Assembly (NCBI RefSeq): GCF_018595675.2
Contig: NZ_CP092333.1
Span: 4,116,001 to 4,180,000 of the forward strand
Source of the DNA: Flavihumibacter fluvii
GTDB taxonomy: Bacteria; Bacteroidota; Bacteroidia; Chitinophagales; Chitinophagaceae
Length of the DNA stretch: 64,000 nt
Direction: 5' to 3'
Positions 9,673 to 17,721 of this stretch are shown piece after piece. A program made the translations under genes and the position numbers. The notes under the pieces were generated by a model, which searched no databases, was not told the DNA's origin, and worked only from the letters and a program-made list of their open reading frames with translations. Position 1 is the stretch's first letter. Each line of letters opens with the position of its first letter.

Positions 9673-11100
9673 ATGAAAGAAAAGATGAGAGTTGTCACAA
9701 GAGGAAAATTATCGCCGGAACACATTATATATTTTGAAGAACTCCTTGGAAGTAAATATGTTCATACCGATAAGGAATCATTGCAAGCCTGTGCAAGTGA
9801 TAAGACAGAAGATCTTCATTTTCTTCCCGATGTTATTGTAAGGCCCAGGACAATTGAGGAAATCAGTTCGGTATTAAAATTCTGTAACCAGAATTTGATT
9901 CCTGTTACCCCAAGGGGCGGTGGCACCGGCCTCAGCGGAGGTGCGTTGCCGCATTTTGGCGGCGTAGTGCTTTCTACCGAGAGATTGAACGAGATTATTG
10001 AAATTGATGAAAAGAATCTGCAGATCGTGACTGAACCGGGCGTCATTACAGAAGTACTTCAGAGTAGGGTAAAAGAATTGGGCCTTTTTTATCCACCTGA
10101 TCCGCAAAGCAAGGGTTCATGTTTCATAGGTGGAAATATTGCGGAAAACAGCGGTGGTCCTAAAGCCGTTAAATACGGCGTGGTGAAGGATTATGTGCTG
10201 AACCTGCAGGTTGTATTACCTGATGGGGCCGTCATATGGACCGGCGCAAATGTATTGAAAAACGCCACCGGTTATAACCTCACCCAACTCATTGTGGGCA
10301 GCGAGGGCACACTTGGAATCGTTACGAAAATTGTTTTAAAATTGATTCCTTATCCCCGGTATGACCTGCTTATCCTTGCTCCTTTTGATTCAGCGGAACA
10401 GGCCTGTGCTTCCATCAGCGCCATATTTATGGCAGGGCATATTCCCAGTGCTATCGAATTTATGGACAGGGAGGCGGTTGCCTGGACAATGAAATTCATT
10501 GGTAGTTCAGATATAATGCTGGATGACAAGGCACAGGCCTATTTACTGATCGAAGTAGATGGCAACAATATGGATGTGTTAACAAAAGATATTGAGGAGA
10601 TTGCAACTATTGTAGCTGGATATCAAAGCGGAGATATCCTGTTTGCCGAGAGTTCTGTTCAGAAAGAAAAATTATGGAAGATCAGGAGATGTATCGGGGA
10701 AGCAATCAGGGCTCAAACGATTTATAAAGATGAAGATACGGTCGTGCCTCGCGCACAGCTCCCTTTATTATTAACAGGTGTCAAGTTGATCGCAGATAAA
10801 TTTGGTTTTAAAACCATCTGCTGCGGTCATGCGGGCGATGGAAATCTGCATGTCAGTGTAATAAAAGGTGATCTAACGTTGGAACAATGGAATGGACAGG
10901 TAAAGGAAGGTATCAGGGAAATTTTCAAGCTGGTAAAGAGCCTTAATGGTACGATCAGTGCTGAACATGGTATCGGTTTGATGCAGAAAGAATATATGGA
11001 TATTATGTTTGACGATACACAGATGAAGCTGATGCGGGACATTAAAAAAGTCTTTGATCCCAATAATATCCTGAATGCGGGAAAAATATTTGATCTCTGA
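9673..11100 (+). CDS. FAD-linked oxidase, GlcD/D-lactate dehydrogenase-like
   Basis: 475 residues from the ATG at 9673; an upstream TTG at 9643 is less likely. It has a PCMH-type FAD domain with PRGGGTGLSGG at residues 80-90 and GSCFIGGNIAENSGGPKAVKYG. The FAD-linked oxidase C-terminal domain carries GHAGDGNLHVSV at 385-396, GTISAEHGIGLMQKEYM and DPNNILNAGKIF. This family oxidises 2-hydroxy acids such as D-lactate or glycolate and passes electrons to quinone or a ferredoxin-like partner. No GlcE or GlcF partner is present, so it probably acts alone. Its position among glycan hydrolases suggests that an acid arising from the sugar (lactate, glycolate or an aldonate) is oxidised; that is inference. 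Confidence 0.88.
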   Translation: MKEKMRVVTRGKLSPEHIIYFEELLGSKYVHTDKESLQACASDKTEDLHFLPDVIVRPRTIEEISSVLKFCNQNLIPVTPRGGGTGLSGGALPHFGGVVLSTERLNEIIEIDEKNLQIVTEPGVITEVLQSRVKELGLFYPPDPQSKGSCFIGGNIAENSGGPKAVKYGVVKDYVLNLQVVLPDGAVIWTGANVLKNATGYNLTQLIVGSEGTLGIVTKIVLKLIPYPRYDLLILAPFDSAEQACASISAIFMAGHIPSAIEFMDREAVAWTMKFIGSSDIMLDDKAQAYLLIEVDGNNMDVLTKDIEEIATIVAGYQSGDILFAESSVQKEKLWKIRRCIGEAIRAQTIYKDEDTVVPRAQLPLLLTGVKLIADKFGFKTICCGHAGDGNLHVSVIKGDLTLEQWNGQVKEGIREIFKLVKSLNGTISAEHGIGLMQKEYMDIMFDDTQMKLMRDIKKVFDPNNILNAGKIFDL

Positions 11101-11117
11101 TTGCGAATTTTAGTACC

Positions 11118-13013
11118 ATGGACAATTCAAAACAACCGGCCGGCGATGTTGCGCGCCGTGGTTTTTTAAAGACAATTGGGATTTTCGGGGGTTCAACCCT
11201 CCTTTCTCCCTTGCTGCTGGCAGCAACTAATGCTGCACCCCTGCAACAATCCACCGATGCCGGATACCCGAAAATTCCCTGCGCAGGAGTATGGCTACAA
11301 CCAATTGGACTAAACACGATTAGCGTGGGAGGAGAAATCGGGCGTCGTATCAGGATAACCATTCACAATAACCTGCTGGCACTGGATCCGGAACAATTCC
11401 TGGCGCCATTCCGCAACAGGGACCTACGTGGTGAAGGCTACTCTGATTATATCGGACTTGGAAAACAGATTGATGCGACGGTACGGTTGGCCGCTTACAG
11501 TAAGGATGAAAAAGTAATTGCCTTAAAAAAGAAGTTGATAGATGGAATCATCAGCACCCAGGAAGCGGATGGGTATATTGGCGTAATGGTTAAGGAGTCG
11601 AGGATGTGGAAACTCTGGGATATCCATGAGATGGGGTATATCATTATGGGTTTATCCAGTGACTATCTTCATTTCGGTGAGCAGCGTTCATTGAAAGCGG
11701 CCCGTAATCTGGCCAGTTATATCATGGAGAGATGGGCAACAATGCCTCCGGATTGGGAAAAATGGAAACAACTCGGTATTGAAAGTAATATCCTGAGTCT
11801 ATATCATGTAACAAAGGATCACCGTTACCTGGATTTCTGTGTAAATAAATTGAAGTTGCCGGAATGGAAAATTGATCTTACAGTTGATACGTTGGGTAAA
11901 TCACATATGTACACGGATATTGATCTTTGTCTTGCACAACTCGATCTCTACGAACTACAGCAGCAGGAACAATTGCTGGATTCAAGCCGGCGTGCTATCA
12001 ACTTTCTGACCCAACACAATGGAATGGTGATAACAGGTGCGGCCGGTTTATGGGAAAGTTGGAATAGCGACCAGGGTGGTCGGCAGTATCTTGGCGAGAC
12101 CTGCGCAACCGCTTACCAGCTCCGACTCTTGGACAGATTTATCCGTATGGAAGGAGATTCAAGGTATGGCGACGTGATGGAACGGATAATAGTAAACGCC
12201 CTGTTCGGTGCACAGTCACCTGACGGCAGAAAGCTTCGGTATTTTATGCCTATGGAAGGGAACCGCGTTTATTTTCAACCCGACACTTATTGCTGTCCAA
12301 ACAATTTCCGCAGAATAATCTCTGAATTACCCACTTATATATTCTATCGCACCACTAATGGCGTAGCGGTCAATTTATATACAACTGCTGATGCTACCAT
12401 TGCCCTTGATAAAAATGTAATCCTGAAGATCAGACAACAAACAGATTACCCATCGACAGGCAATGTTGTGATAAGTATCGATCCTTCTACTCCTGCTCAT
12501 TTCCCATTGCAATTGCGCATTCCAGGTTGGTGCAGGAATGCTACCATAAAAGTAAATGGTAAGGAATGGTCAGAGTCAGCAAATCATGGAAGATTCCTTT
12601 CAATAGACAGGCAGTGGAACAAGGGAGATACTGTATCACTTGACCTTGATATGCCATTCAGGTTGGTGTTGGGCCGTGTGCACCAGTCAGGGCATGTGGC
12701 CGTAATGCGGGGACCACAGGTTTTTTGTCTGAACCCTTCTCAGCATGAGCAGTTAAAGGAAAAAGATGCTGCTGATCTTACGAATTTCATCATCGACCCG
12801 GCTTCGCTTAAACTAATACCGGATGATTCAATTACAACTGGCGGGGTTGCCTGTTCAGTGAAAGTGGGCGATCGGGTGCTGCACATCGGAACACCTATGC
12901 AGCTAAAGTTTACGCCCTTTCCTGATCCGGATGGAAGAGTAGTATATTTCAGGATACCGGATTTTAGTGTAGCAGTACCAGATGAGATAGTAAAAGGGGA
13001 TTGCTGTAAATAG
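11118..13013 (+). CDS. GH127 family beta-L-arabinofuranosidase-like hydrolase
   Basis: 631 residues. A twin-arginine-type signal (ARRGFLKTIGIFGGSTLLSPLLLAA) precedes the alpha/alpha barrel of the DUF1680/GH127 family. The metal site of this family is readable: Glu327 and Cys329 in GETCATAYQ, and the pair Cys392-Cys393 in YCCPNNFRR. In characterised GH127 enzymes zinc is held by Glu and three Cys, and one Cys acts as nucleophile. A C-terminal beta-sandwich (LRIPGWCRNATIKVNGK, DTVSLDLDMPFRLV) follows. The expected reaction is release of beta-linked L-arabinofuranose. GH146 has the same fold and is an alternative. It lies 17 bases after the FAD oxidase and 34 before GH36. Confidence 0.92.
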   Translation: MDNSKQPAGDVARRGFLKTIGIFGGSTLLSPLLLAATNAAPLQQSTDAGYPKIPCAGVWLQPIGLNTISVGGEIGRRIRITIHNNLLALDPEQFLAPFRNRDLRGEGYSDYIGLGKQIDATVRLAAYSKDEKVIALKKKLIDGIISTQEADGYIGVMVKESRMWKLWDIHEMGYIIMGLSSDYLHFGEQRSLKAARNLASYIMERWATMPPDWEKWKQLGIESNILSLYHVTKDHRYLDFCVNKLKLPEWKIDLTVDTLGKSHMYTDIDLCLAQLDLYELQQQEQLLDSSRRAINFLTQHNGMVITGAAGLWESWNSDQGGRQYLGETCATAYQLRLLDRFIRMEGDSRYGDVMERIIVNALFGAQSPDGRKLRYFMPMEGNRVYFQPDTYCCPNNFRRIISELPTYIFYRTTNGVAVNLYTTADATIALDKNVILKIRQQTDYPSTGNVVISIDPSTPAHFPLQLRIPGWCRNATIKVNGKEWSESANHGRFLSIDRQWNKGDTVSLDLDMPFRLVLGRVHQSGHVAVMRGPQVFCLNPSQHEQLKEKDAADLTNFIIDPASLKLIPDDSITTGGVACSVKVGDRVLHIGTPMQLKFTPFPDPDGRVVYFRIPDFSVAVPDEIVKGDCCK

Positions 13014-13047
13014 AAAATTTATTGATTAATTAAATTCGGACATAACC

Positions 13048-15114
13048 GTGCCAAAAATAAAGTTCAACCATATTTCCAGGATTTTAGGAATTGGAATACT
13101 ACTCATCTTGCTATCCATCGGAAGAGCCGTGGCGCAACAGGGAAAGGTGATGCCTTCTCTTCGTGTTGATGTCCGCCAATGGGTAAAACAGCAATTTGCC
13201 AAAGGCAGGATACCGCCTTTTTCTTTTGTATATGGAAACAGGAAGTCGGGAATTTTTATAAGGGATTGGCAGTTCAGGGAGGAAAAATTACTATCAACGG
13301 ATCCAACTACGGAAAAATATGCTTTCACATACAGTGACAAAAAGAGCGGCCTTGTCGTGAGATGCGATGTCAACTGTTTTGATGAATTCCAGGCAGTAGA
13401 ATGGACGCTTCATTTTTCCAATCGCTCAGCTACAGATACAACAGCTGTGATAAGCCAGTTGGCTGCTTCAGATTATACACTTACTTACAAGCAGAAAGGT
13501 GAAACCGTATTGTATCACTCACGGGGCAGTGATGGAAAGCGGTCAGATTTTGAACCATTGATGAGCTCTGTTAAAGCGGGATCAAGCATTTATATGACAC
13601 CACCAGGCGGTAGGTCTTCGGAGGGCAATGCTTTCCCATTTTTTAATATGGTTACACCCGACCAATCGGGGGTGATTGCCGCCATCGGATGGACCGGCAA
13701 ATGGTATGCCGATATCCGTCAAATAAATTCACAGGCCGTGCAATTGAAGGCGGGTATGGAGAATGTTTCGCTTTACCTTCTTCCTGGAGAAACGATCCGC
13801 AGCCCGAAAATCTGTTTGATGTTCTGGCAGGGACAGGACCGGATGGTCGGACATAATCAATTCAGGAAACTGGTGCTTAACCATTATACACGAAAAATAA
13901 ATGGAAAGGTGCCGCAGCTTCCCTTAGCATCCTTCCTCGACAGGGAAGGTCCGGTGCCCTGCAATGAACATGTATGCGCCACCGAAAGCCATTCCATTGC
14001 TGAAATCAAACGCCTTGAACAGTTCCATATCCTGCCGGAAGTTTTCTGGCTGGATGCGGGTTGGTATCCCTGCGGAGGATCATGGCCCAATGTCGGCAAC
14101 TGGACTCCTAATAAAGAGAATTTCCCCAATGGGCTGAAGCCGGTTTCGGATGCTGCGCAAGCTGTAGGCTCAAAATTCCTGTTATGGTTTGAGCCGGAAC
14201 GTGTAAGCAAAGACAAGCCTTATATCACGCTCGACAAGGAGCACCCGGACTGGCTCACAGCCGCTCCTGGTAAGCCATACCTGCTGCTTAACCTTGGCAA
14301 TATAAATGCCAGGGAGTGGATGACCGACCATATATCATCGATGATCGCCGCGCAGGGTATAGATTATTACCGACAGGATTTTAATATCGATCCTGGCCCA
14401 TACTGGAAACAAATGGACGCACCGGGCAGAACGGGTCTGGCAGAGATAAGGCATATCGAGGGTCTGTATGCTTTCTGGGACAGTTTGCTGGCAAGGTTCC
14501 CTGGCCTGGTCATTGACAACTGCGCTTCCGGAGGCAGGCGCTTAGACCTGGAAACGACTGCCCGAAGTTTTCCTTTCTGGAGAACAGATTACCAATACGG
14601 AGAACCTATAGGGTCTCAGTGCCATACCTACGGCTTGAATTTTTACCTGCCCCTGACCGGCACCGGTAGTTTTGAAATGTCCACCTATCATTTTCGTTCG
14701 GCTATGAGCAGTAATCTGGTGACCGACTGGAACGTTGAAAATAAGCAGTACAAACTCGCTGATATGCAAAAACTGGTTCAGGAGTTTAAAGACCTTCGGC
14801 CTTATTATTATTTCTCTGACTATTATCCATTAACGGATACAACAGGATTGCTCAATGACGATGTCTGGCTTGCCTATCAACTCAGCAGACCGGAATTGGG
14901 TGACGGCATGGTGATGGCCTTCCGCCGACCGCAATCTGGCGCAAAATCGATCGAGGTCCGACTGAAAGGATTGAACCCGGAGTCGACATATTTACTGACA
15001 AACCAGGATACGGGTGAAAAAACTACACGCAGCGGGAAGGATTTATCGCAAGGAATCACACTGAGCCTGGAAACAGCTCCGGCTTCGTTGTGCTGGGTAT
15101 ACAAAAAACAATAA
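13048..15114 (+). CDS. GH36-type alpha-galactosidase, secreted
   Basis: 688 residues, starting at GTG 13048, which gives a good signal peptide ending AVAQQ. A beta-sandwich N-terminal domain is followed by a TIM barrel with VFWLDAGWYPCGGSW and FLLWFEPERV. The predicted nucleophile Asp444 lies in YYRQDFNIDP, followed by VIDNCASGGRRLDLE, and the acid/base Asp514 lies in WRTDYQYG. These match clan GH-D retaining alpha-galactosidases. A C-terminal beta domain closes the protein (TYLLTNQDTGEK). The stop codon overlaps the next start codon (TAATG), so the two are probably translationally coupled. The substrate is inferred to be alpha-galactosyl side chains; alpha-N-acetylgalactosamine specificity cannot be excluded. 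Confidence 0.92.
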   Translation: MPKIKFNHISRILGIGILLILLSIGRAVAQQGKVMPSLRVDVRQWVKQQFAKGRIPPFSFVYGNRKSGIFIRDWQFREEKLLSTDPTTEKYAFTYSDKKSGLVVRCDVNCFDEFQAVEWTLHFSNRSATDTTAVISQLAASDYTLTYKQKGETVLYHSRGSDGKRSDFEPLMSSVKAGSSIYMTPPGGRSSEGNAFPFFNMVTPDQSGVIAAIGWTGKWYADIRQINSQAVQLKAGMENVSLYLLPGETIRSPKICLMFWQGQDRMVGHNQFRKLVLNHYTRKINGKVPQLPLASFLDREGPVPCNEHVCATESHSIAEIKRLEQFHILPEVFWLDAGWYPCGGSWPNVGNWTPNKENFPNGLKPVSDAAQAVGSKFLLWFEPERVSKDKPYITLDKEHPDWLTAAPGKPYLLLNLGNINAREWMTDHISSMIAAQGIDYYRQDFNIDPGPYWKQMDAPGRTGLAEIRHIEGLYAFWDSLLARFPGLVIDNCASGGRRLDLETTARSFPFWRTDYQYGEPIGSQCHTYGLNFYLPLTGTGSFEMSTYHFRSAMSSNLVTDWNVENKQYKLADMQKLVQEFKDLRPYYYFSDYYPLTDTTGLLNDDVWLAYQLSRPELGDGMVMAFRRPQSGAKSIEVRLKGLNPESTYLLTNQDTGEKTTRSGKDLSQGITLSLETAPASLCWVYKKQ

Positions 15115-16046
15115 TGAATACTAGAGTATCAACATATAAAAATAAAAAAAGCATTGTCCTCGAAAATGACAGGATCAGGACGGAGTTTATTCCAGATCCT
15201 GGTGGGAAAATGGTGTCATTTATTGATAAGGTTAACGGTTATGAATTCCTGGTGCAACGACCGGGGGAAATCTATCGCGATCAAGCCTTTGATGGAAACT
15301 ATACGGATGGGGAATGCAGTGGTTATGATGATATGTTTCCGACCATTGATGCCTGCTCATATGAATTGGAGCCCTGGAAAGGAATAGCCATGGCCGATCA
15401 TGGAGAGGTATGGTCCTTACCCTGGGTACCTGCTATTACAGAAGACGGCCTGGACCTTTTGGTTAAGGGTATACGCTTTCCTTATACCCTGAAAAAAAGG
15501 ATAAAATTTACTGGCGAAAACAGCTTGCGGATAATTTATCGCCTGGAGAATAACAGTGCATATGATTTTGAATTCCTGTGGGCCGGTCATTTTATGATCA
15601 ATATGGAAGAAGGGATGCAAGTAAAGGTGCCGGAAGATTGTAAAAAAGCTATTTCTATTCTGACAAATACCGGCAGGCCCTACGGGGAGGTAATGGACTG
15701 GCCACATTTTAAGGATGGAAGTGGAGAGCTTTACCGCGCTGATATCAGCAGGCCACCATCCAGCATAGGATTTGAAAAGTATTATTTTCAACAACCGCTA
15801 AAAGCTGGCTGGTGTAAATTGGAGTATCCCAAAGATGGAAAAAACCTGACCATTTCGTTTTCTGCGGAAACGGTCCCTTACCTGGGCATCCTGATGAACG
15901 AAAACGGATGGGATAATCTCTATAATATTTTCATTGAACCGTGTACGGTCTGTTATGACCGGCCGGATGCTGCGAGGCGTCATGGGCAGGTAAGTAAGGT
16001 GAGTGCAGCTGGCAGCTATGAATGGTATATTGATTTAACACTATAA
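15114..16046 (+). CDS. Aldose-1-epimerase-like (galactose mutarotase fold) protein
   Basis: About 310 residues from the ATG at 15114, whose first base is the last base of the GH36 stop codon. No signal peptide, so probably cytoplasmic. The sequence has the beta-supersandwich pattern of mutarotase-like proteins: IVLENDRIRTEFIPDPGGKMVSF, then FLWAGHFMINMEEGMQVKVP, and IEPCTVCYDRPDAARRHG near the C-terminus. The classical GalM residues are not all obvious, so it may be a mutarotase or one of the broad sugar-binding relatives found in Bacteroidota sugar loci. It would present the right anomer to the dehydrogenases encoded downstream (inference). Confidence 0.72.
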   Translation: MNTRVSTYKNKKSIVLENDRIRTEFIPDPGGKMVSFIDKVNGYEFLVQRPGEIYRDQAFDGNYTDGECSGYDDMFPTIDACSYELEPWKGIAMADHGEVWSLPWVPAITEDGLDLLVKGIRFPYTLKKRIKFTGENSLRIIYRLENNSAYDFEFLWAGHFMINMEEGMQVKVPEDCKKAISILTNTGRPYGEVMDWPHFKDGSGELYRADISRPPSSIGFEKYYFQQPLKAGWCKLEYPKDGKNLTISFSAETVPYLGILMNENGWDNLYNIFIEPCTVCYDRPDAARRHGQVSKVSAAGSYEWYIDLTL

Positions 16047-16058
16047 AAAAGTAATCAT

Positions 16059-16880
16059 ATGTCTGGAAAAATGACTGGAAAAAAAGTATTGGTAACTGGA
16101 TCTGGAACAGGTCTGGGAAGAGAAGCAGCACTCGAGTTCGCAAGGGAAGGTGCCATAGTAGTGTTGCACTATGCCCATAGTGAAGATGGTGCAATGTCGG
16201 CGGTTAATGAAATAAAAGCAGCGGGCGGAAAGGCAACCGCCATCAAAGCAGATTTACAGCAAACGGATGAAGCCATACGGCTTGCCACAGAAGCCATAGC
16301 ATTCCTGGGTGGTATAGATGTGCTTGTGAATAATGCAGGTATTACCATGACCCTTGAGTTTGAAAAGGTGACACCGGAACAGTATGATACAGTATATAAC
16401 GTTAACGTAAGAGCGCAGTTTTTTATCCTGCAGACTGTTTTACCGACAATGGTAGCTGCAGGTAAAGGCGTTGTGATCAACCTATCTTCTGTGCATGGCA
16501 TCAGGGCCTCCAAAGGCCATTCTGTATATGCCGGAACGAAGGGTGCCATCATTGCTTATACCCGGGAGCTGGCAGTAGAACTGGCACCCAAGGGCATAAG
16601 GGTAAATGCAGTTGCTCCGGGTGCCGTTCCGGTAGACAACCAGTATAAGGCAGCAGGTACTGATGATATGAGCGGACTGGGAAAACTCATCCCCTGTGGC
16701 TTTGGCGGTACCCCATTGGACATTGCGAAGACACTCATCTTCATGGCATCTGATGATTCCCGTTATATTGTCGGGCAGACGATTGTAGTAGATGGTGGTA
16801 CAACTTCATGGATGTCATTCAGCGAAGGGTTTGATGAGATCGGACTAAGGCTGGGTAAGGGATATGTTGCGGGACTGTAA
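16059..16880 (+). CDS. SDR-family NAD(P)-dependent oxidoreductase (FabG-like)
   Basis: 273 residues. Rossmann motif VLVTGSGTGLGREAA at the N-terminus, NNAG in the middle (DVLVNNAGITM), and the catalytic Ser143/Ser144, Tyr157 and Lys161 (SSVHGIRASKGHSVYAGTK), all canonical. The C-terminus IVVDGGTTSW is typical of classical SDRs. FabG-like sequences in sugar loci usually oxidise a sugar, aldonate or keto-acid hydroxyl rather than taking part in lipid synthesis. It is 12 bases after the epimerase-like gene. With the MBL-fold hydrolase next to it, a dehydrogenase plus lactonase sequence is plausible. Substrate unknown. Confidence 0.88.
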   Translation: MSGKMTGKKVLVTGSGTGLGREAALEFAREGAIVVLHYAHSEDGAMSAVNEIKAAGGKATAIKADLQQTDEAIRLATEAIAFLGGIDVLVNNAGITMTLEFEKVTPEQYDTVYNVNVRAQFFILQTVLPTMVAAGKGVVINLSSVHGIRASKGHSVYAGTKGAIIAYTRELAVELAPKGIRVNAVAPGAVPVDNQYKAAGTDDMSGLGKLIPCGFGGTPLDIAKTLIFMASDDSRYIVGQTIVVDGGTTSWMSFSEGFDEIGLRLGKGYVAGL

Positions 16881-16906
16881 ACCTAACCGTAAAAAGAGCA
16901 AACTAT

Positions 16907-17692
16907 ATGGGACTGCAAAAAAGAATCAACGAAACAACGGTTAATCCTGGGCAAATAGCGTTGTTTTATATTGCGCAGGCAGGGTTTTGTATCAAAACAG
17001 CCTCAGGTAAGAACATATTTATCGATCTGTACTTATCAGACGCCTGCGAGCGGTTGTTCGGATTCAAACGAATGATTCCGTCCCCAATGAGTGCGCAGGA
17101 AGTGGAGGCAGGCCTTTACCTTATTACGCATCATCATGCCGATCATTTCGACCCGGATGCGATGCCGATTATTGTCAAACATCCAACCACTTTTTTTGCA
17201 GTGGCGCCTGATTGCGTTTCCCTGTTAGAAGAAATCGCGGTTAGCCCTTCACGTTATAAAGTATTACGGGAAGGTGAGACATGGCAATGGGAAGACGTCA
17301 GGATCAAAGCCATTTATGCCGATCATGGCGAGCTTGCGCCGGACGCCCAGGGCTATTTAATCGAAGTGGACGGGCTGAAAATTTACCATGTTGGCGATAG
17401 CGCGTACCGGCCGGAGGAAATTAAAGCTTCCCTGGGAACAGATGTTGATATCATGATTGTACCCATTAATGGGACCTATGGAAACATGATCGCTTCAGAG
17501 GCTTGTAAGTTGGCAGCTGAAATAAAACCCCGGTTGGTTATTCCCTGTCATTTCTGGATGTTCCTTGAACATGTCGTGCCGGATGGAAAGGGTGACCCTG
17601 CGACCTTTCTGACAGAAGGTTCAAAATTGCCATCGGCAATAAAAACAAAAGTTATGGCGCCTGGGGAGTGTATCATTTACCCCGGAACGTAA
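16907..17692 (+). CDS. MBL-fold metal-dependent hydrolase (UlaG-like)
   Basis: 261 residues, no signal peptide. The metal-binding motif H75-x-H77-x-D79-H80 is in LITHHHADHFD. Further ligands are likely in IYHVGDSAY (Asp), and in the late His of VIPCHFWMF. Size and arrangement resemble the UlaG/YhfI branch of the metallo-beta-lactamase superfamily, which contains sugar-phosphate lactonases and other carboxylic or cyclic ester hydrolases. Located between an SDR and the 2-oxoacid dehydrogenase fusion, a lactonase or ring-opening diketone hydrolase is the natural guess, but the sequence gives no substrate. Confidence 0.85.
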   Translation: MGLQKRINETTVNPGQIALFYIAQAGFCIKTASGKNIFIDLYLSDACERLFGFKRMIPSPMSAQEVEAGLYLITHHHADHFDPDAMPIIVKHPTTFFAVAPDCVSLLEEIAVSPSRYKVLREGETWQWEDVRIKAIYADHGELAPDAQGYLIEVDGLKIYHVGDSAYRPEEIKASLGTDVDIMIVPINGTYGNMIASEACKLAAEIKPRLVIPCHFWMFLEHVVPDGKGDPATFLTEGSKLPSAIKTKVMAPGECIIYPGT

Positions 17693-17721
17693 TTAAACAT
17701 CAATGCAATTAAAAAAAAGAT

